Below are positions 6,424-8,213 of a stretch of DNA of 8,213 nt, piece by piece. A program made the position numbers and the translations under genes. Location: the NCBI GenBank assembly GCA_947165115.1, contig CAMUZD010000060.1, positions 1-8,213 on the forward strand. The letters are read 5' to 3'. The stretch's first letter is position 1. Every line of letters begins with the position of its first letter. The notes under the pieces were generated by a model that had not been told where the DNA came from, ran no database searches, and saw nothing but the letters and a program-made list of their open reading frames with translations. This DNA comes from an uncultured Clostridia bacterium (GTDB lineage Bacteria; Bacillota; Clostridia; Oscillospirales; Acutalibacteraceae).

Positions 6424-6488
6424 TGCCCCCGTAGCTTAAAGAAGAGCGTTGTTCCAGCAAAGGTGACGGTGCGAATCCGTCCAGGGCA
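6424..6488 (+). ncRNA. tRNA-like element (tRNA-Arg-resembling, shortened cloverleaf) in the leader of the zinc-ribbon gene
   Basis: The segment folds as a small cloverleaf. Ends TGCCC (6424-6428) and GGGCA (6484-6488) pair. A D-like arm GCTT/GAGC (6434-6437 with 6444-6447) has a six-base loop AAAGAA. A short hairpin TTG/CAA (6449-6451 with 6458-6460) stands where the anticodon arm would be. A perfect 5-bp T-like arm GACGG/CCGTC (6465-6469 with 6477-6481) has the seven-base loop TGCGAAT. CCCGTAGCTTAA, AGAGCG and GCGAATCC closely follow the bacterial tRNA-Arg pattern. It is not a normal tRNA: it is about ten bases short, the D-loop lacks GG, the anticodon stem is three pairs, T55 is G, the inner acceptor pairs are broken and no CCA follows. 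It may be a decayed tRNA gene or a structured tRNA-mimicking leader. It lies 14 bp after the sigma gene and 32 bp before the zinc-ribbon start, with no promoter or terminator of its own seen. Confidence 0.5.
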
Positions 6489-6520
6489 AAAATCTATTTT
6501 TTTCAAGCGAGGTTAAAATC

Positions 6521-6829
6521 ATGTACGAAGACAAAACTCTCATTTGCAAGGAATGCGGCAACGAATTCGTTTTCACCGCCGGTGAGCAGGAATTCTACGC
6601 TGAAAAAGGCTTTGTTAATGAACCCCAGCGTTGCAAGGCATGCCGCGATGCGCGCAAAAACGCTGCCAGAGGCGAGCGTGAAATGTTTGAGGCTACCTGC
6701 GCTTCCTGCGGTGGAGTTGCAAAAGTTCCCTTTAAGCCGCGTGAGGACAGACCTGTATATTGCAGCGAGTGCTTCGCAAAGATGCAGGAAGAAAAAGCTG
6801 ACGACGCAGCAGACGATGCTGCAGAATAA
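6521..6829 (+). CDS. Small double zinc-ribbon protein (zf-trcl-like N-terminal domain)
   Basis: A 102-residue cytosolic protein with eight cysteines in four CxxC pairs: Cys9/12, Cys38/41, Cys60/63 and Cys81/84. The first two pairs, with FVFTAGEQEFY and PQRCKACR, form one zinc ribbon of the probable zinc-binding domain family known as zf-trcl. The last two pairs (CASCGG, then VPFKPREDRPVYCSECF) form a second ribbon of the type found at the end of some RNA- or DNA-handling proteins. The final 15 residues are mostly Ala, Asp and Glu and are probably disordered. Two zinc ions are expected. The function is not known; nucleic-acid or ribosome association is a guess from the fold. The ATG is preceded by GCGAGG eight bases upstream. 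It follows the sigma-H-like gene and the tRNA-like element and ends before a strong terminator, so it is probably co-transcribed with the sigma gene. Confidence 0.85.
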   Translation: MYEDKTLICKECGNEFVFTAGEQEFYAEKGFVNEPQRCKACRDARKNAARGEREMFEATCASCGGVAKVPFKPREDRPVYCSECFAKMQEEKADDAADDAAE

Positions 6830-6849
6830 TTTCATTATGTCCTGAAAAA

Positions 6850-6878
6850 TCGCTCCGTGAAAACGGAGCGACTTTTTT
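6850..6878. terminator. Intrinsic terminator shared by the zinc-ribbon gene (+) and the penicillin-binding protein gene (-)
   Basis: A perfect 9-bp stem (6850-6858 with 6863-6871, TCGCTCCGT/ACGGAGCGA) closes a GAAA tetraloop and is followed on the plus strand by six Ts (6873-6878). On the minus strand the stem is followed by ATTTTT, so it is bidirectional. It begins 20 bp after the zinc-ribbon stop and ends 9 bp before the convergent stop. Confidence 0.93.
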
Positions 6879-6880
6879 AT

Positions 6881-8213
6881 TTATTCATAATTTTTAAGGA
6901 AATACTGTAGAACGGTATTTGACGCCTTCATTGCCGTTCCCGAGCCCCAGCCCGCCTCTTCGGCTATGCAGACCACCGCGAGCGGGAGGCTGTCTTTGGA
7001 GGAGAAGCCCGCAAATACGGAAGTGCTCTTTTTGCCGTCTATCTCGGCGGTGCCCGTCTTTCCGCACATTTCAAGACCGGGAAAATTCCAGTCGCCGTAT
7101 TTATCAACAACGTTTGAGCGGAGCATCGCTTTGAGCTTCGCGGCAGTGGCGGGATTCATTTTCACCAACGTTTCGGGCATCCTGCCGACTACATCGCCGA
7201 GAATTCCCATCGTTGCGATTCTGTCGGGCGAATAGCCAGTTCCGCCGTTTGCAATCGCATTCATTATCGCGAGGAAATGAGTCGGATTTATATAGGTGGT
7301 GGACTGGCCTATGCCCGCCCATCCGAGTTCTGTTTTCGTCTCTTTTGAAGGATGGAATCGGCTCATTGTCAGCGGCACCTCCTTGGCTTTGAGATGCCTG
7401 TTGAAGCCGAGCGATTTCGCGGTTTCAAGCAGTTTATCCGCACCGAGCTCTATTGAAATCTGAGCAAAGGCGCAGTTGCAGGACTGATTGAGCGCCTGAG
7501 TGAAATTGATTTTGCCGTGCACTCCGTTGCAGATTACCTTGCCGTCGCCGGTCTGATATTCGCCCGTACATTCAAAGGTGCGCGAATCTATATCGGGAAT
7601 GTTCTCAATCGCGCTCGCGGCGGTGATGATTTTCATAATGGAACCGGGCGTATATTGACCCGAGACCGATTTATCAAGGAATACGCCGTCATAAGCGGGA
7701 TTTGTGCGCAGATCCCGGGGCACGTAATTCACATCATAAGCAGGTTTCGAAACACTGCAGAGAAGTTCACCGGTCTTATAATTGCAGACTATCAGCGTGC
7801 CGTTATAATTACCGAGCGCGTCGTAAGCGATACGGTTTGCCTCGCAGTCAATATTGAGCTGAATTCCCGAGCCGGTGCCGTTCCTCTTGAGATTGAGAAT
7901 TCCGTCCATAACATTATAGCCCGAGAGATTGCTGCGGTAAAGATTGTGCGTGCCGGTCGAGATGACTCCCGATGTATCGCCGACAATATGGAGAATCGCC
8001 TTGCGCATTGTCTGCGATGTATTTATGAATATTCGCTTGTTATTTTTACTTTCGGCGAGAATCCTGCCGTTTCTGTCGCTTATGGTGCCTGCGTTGACGA
8101 CGGTTCCGTTTGAGTAGATATGACCGTTGACCTTATTGGTTGCCCAGTCGGAGCCGTGCATAATGAACTGCGCGGTGAGTATGACTACGCCGACGAGGAA
8201 GAACGCAATCAGG
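6881..8213 (-). CDS. Class B penicillin-binding protein, PbpA-like peptidoglycan transpeptidase (5' end outside window)
   Basis: A membrane-anchored DD-transpeptidase that cross-links peptidoglycan stem peptides outside the cell and is the target of beta-lactams. About 443 residues are visible. Reading is open to the right edge through a hydrophobic run (LIAFFLVGVVILTAQFI), the end of the N-terminal membrane anchor. The ATG at 8161 is therefore internal, and the true start lies beyond the window. After the anchor comes the N-terminal module mark TISDRNGRILAES, then the transpeptidase domain. All three catalytic motifs are present: TPGSIMK (Ser codon 7640-7642, the acyl-enzyme nucleophile, with Lys three residues on), SCN (about 7475-7483) and KTG in CGKTGTAE (about 7052-7060). 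The short N-terminal region fits the PbpA group that usually travels with an FtsW/RodA-type flippase; that gene would be upstream, outside the window. It ends convergently with the zinc-ribbon gene at a shared terminator. A specific role in division or elongation is not decided by the sequence. Confidence 0.94.
   Translation of the reverse strand, partial: LIAFFLVGVVILTAQFIMHGSDWATNKVNGHIYSNGTVVNAGTISDRNGRILAESKNNKRIFINTSQTMRKAILHIVGDTSGVISTGTHNLYRSNLSGYNVMDGILNLKRNGTGSGIQLNIDCEANRIAYDALGNYNGTLIVCNYKTGELLCSVSKPAYDVNYVPRDLRTNPAYDGVFLDKSVSGQYTPGSIMKIITAASAIENIPDIDSRTFECTGEYQTGDGKVICNGVHGKINFTQALNQSCNCAFAQISIELGADKLLETAKSLGFNRHLKAKEVPLTMSRFHPSKETKTELGWAGIGQSTTYINPTHFLAIMNAIANGGTGYSPDRIATMGILGDVVGRMPETLVKMNPATAAKLKAMLRSNVVDKYGDWNFPGLEMCGKTGTAEIDGKKSTSVFAGFSSKDSLPLAVVCIAEEAGWGSGTAMKASNTVLQYFLKNYE

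Noticed and set aside
5831..6460. 209-codon open frame on the minus strand opposite the sigma factor
   Set aside because: It mirrors the sigma gene's codon bias, has no recognisable domain or ribosome site, and the plus-strand protein is clearly a sigma factor.
6424..6488. Ordinary functional tRNA-Arg gene
   Set aside because: The segment is about ten bases too short, has no seven-base anticodon loop on a five-pair stem, lacks the D-loop GG and T55, has broken acceptor pairs and no encoded CCA.
6460..6488. Part of a cobalamin riboswitch (GGTGCGAATCC resembles its conserved core)
   Set aside because: The rest of the roughly 200-base fold, including the GCCACTG-type conserved box, is absent, and the downstream gene has no B12 link. 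The match is explained better by the T-like arm.
6488..6503. Terminator after the tRNA-like element (T7 run at 6497-6503)
   Set aside because: The T run is separated from the nearest GC-rich stem by eight A/T-rich bases, and the only adjacent hairpin is a weak A/T one. Read-through into the zinc-ribbon gene is more likely.
7517..8113. 198-codon open frame on the plus strand opposite the penicillin-binding protein
   Set aside because: It is antisense to the catalytic domain and has no recognisable motif or ribosome site.
8159..8161. ATG as the start of the penicillin-binding protein
   Set aside because: The frame continues upstream through a hydrophobic membrane segment to the window edge, so this methionine is internal.

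Overview
This 8.2-kb window is ordinary-looking, densely packed bacterial chromosome. Protein families, strong AGGAGG-type ribosome sites, near-consensus sigma-A promoters and a sporulation-type sigma-H-like factor point to a low- to mid-GC Firmicute, most likely a gut or rumen Clostridia member of the Ruminococcaceae/Oscillospirales kind. That placement is inferred from protein style only; no rRNA or other taxonomic marker is present. No mobile element, CRISPR array, phage gene or complete canonical tRNA was seen, and no gene-free stretch exceeds about 200 bp.

Layout from left to right: the 3' end of clpX (+); a terminator shared with a convergent intracellular GH3 beta-glucosidase (-) whose domains are in circularly permuted order; a divergent promoter region; a two-gene operon (+) of an AhpD/carboxymuconolactone-decarboxylase-like protein and a short-chain dehydrogenase; a shared terminator; a convergent two-gene operon (-) of a YhhN/TMEM86-type membrane protein followed by a small P-loop kinase-like protein; a second divergent promoter region; a sigma-H-like sigma factor (+); a 110-bp gap with a tRNA-like element; a small eight-cysteine zinc-ribbon protein (+); a third shared terminator; and a convergent class B penicillin-binding protein (-) that runs off the right edge.

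The genes do not form one pathway. They are short, separately promoted units: protein quality control (ClpX), sugar hydrolysis (GH3), an NAD(P)-linked redox pair, lipid or membrane metabolism (YhhN), transcription control (sigma-H-like) and cell-wall synthesis (PBP). Each of the three convergent junctions has a stem-loop with T-rich flanks on both strands. Each of the two divergent junctions has a recognisable -35/-10 pair on each strand.

The most unusual feature is the tRNA-like segment at 6424-6488, between the sigma factor and the zinc-ribbon gene. It folds as a shortened cloverleaf and resembles tRNA-Arg in its D- and T-arm sequences. It lacks a normal D-loop GG, a normal anticodon arm, T55 of the T-loop and an encoded CCA, so it is either a decayed tRNA or a tRNA-mimicking leader RNA.
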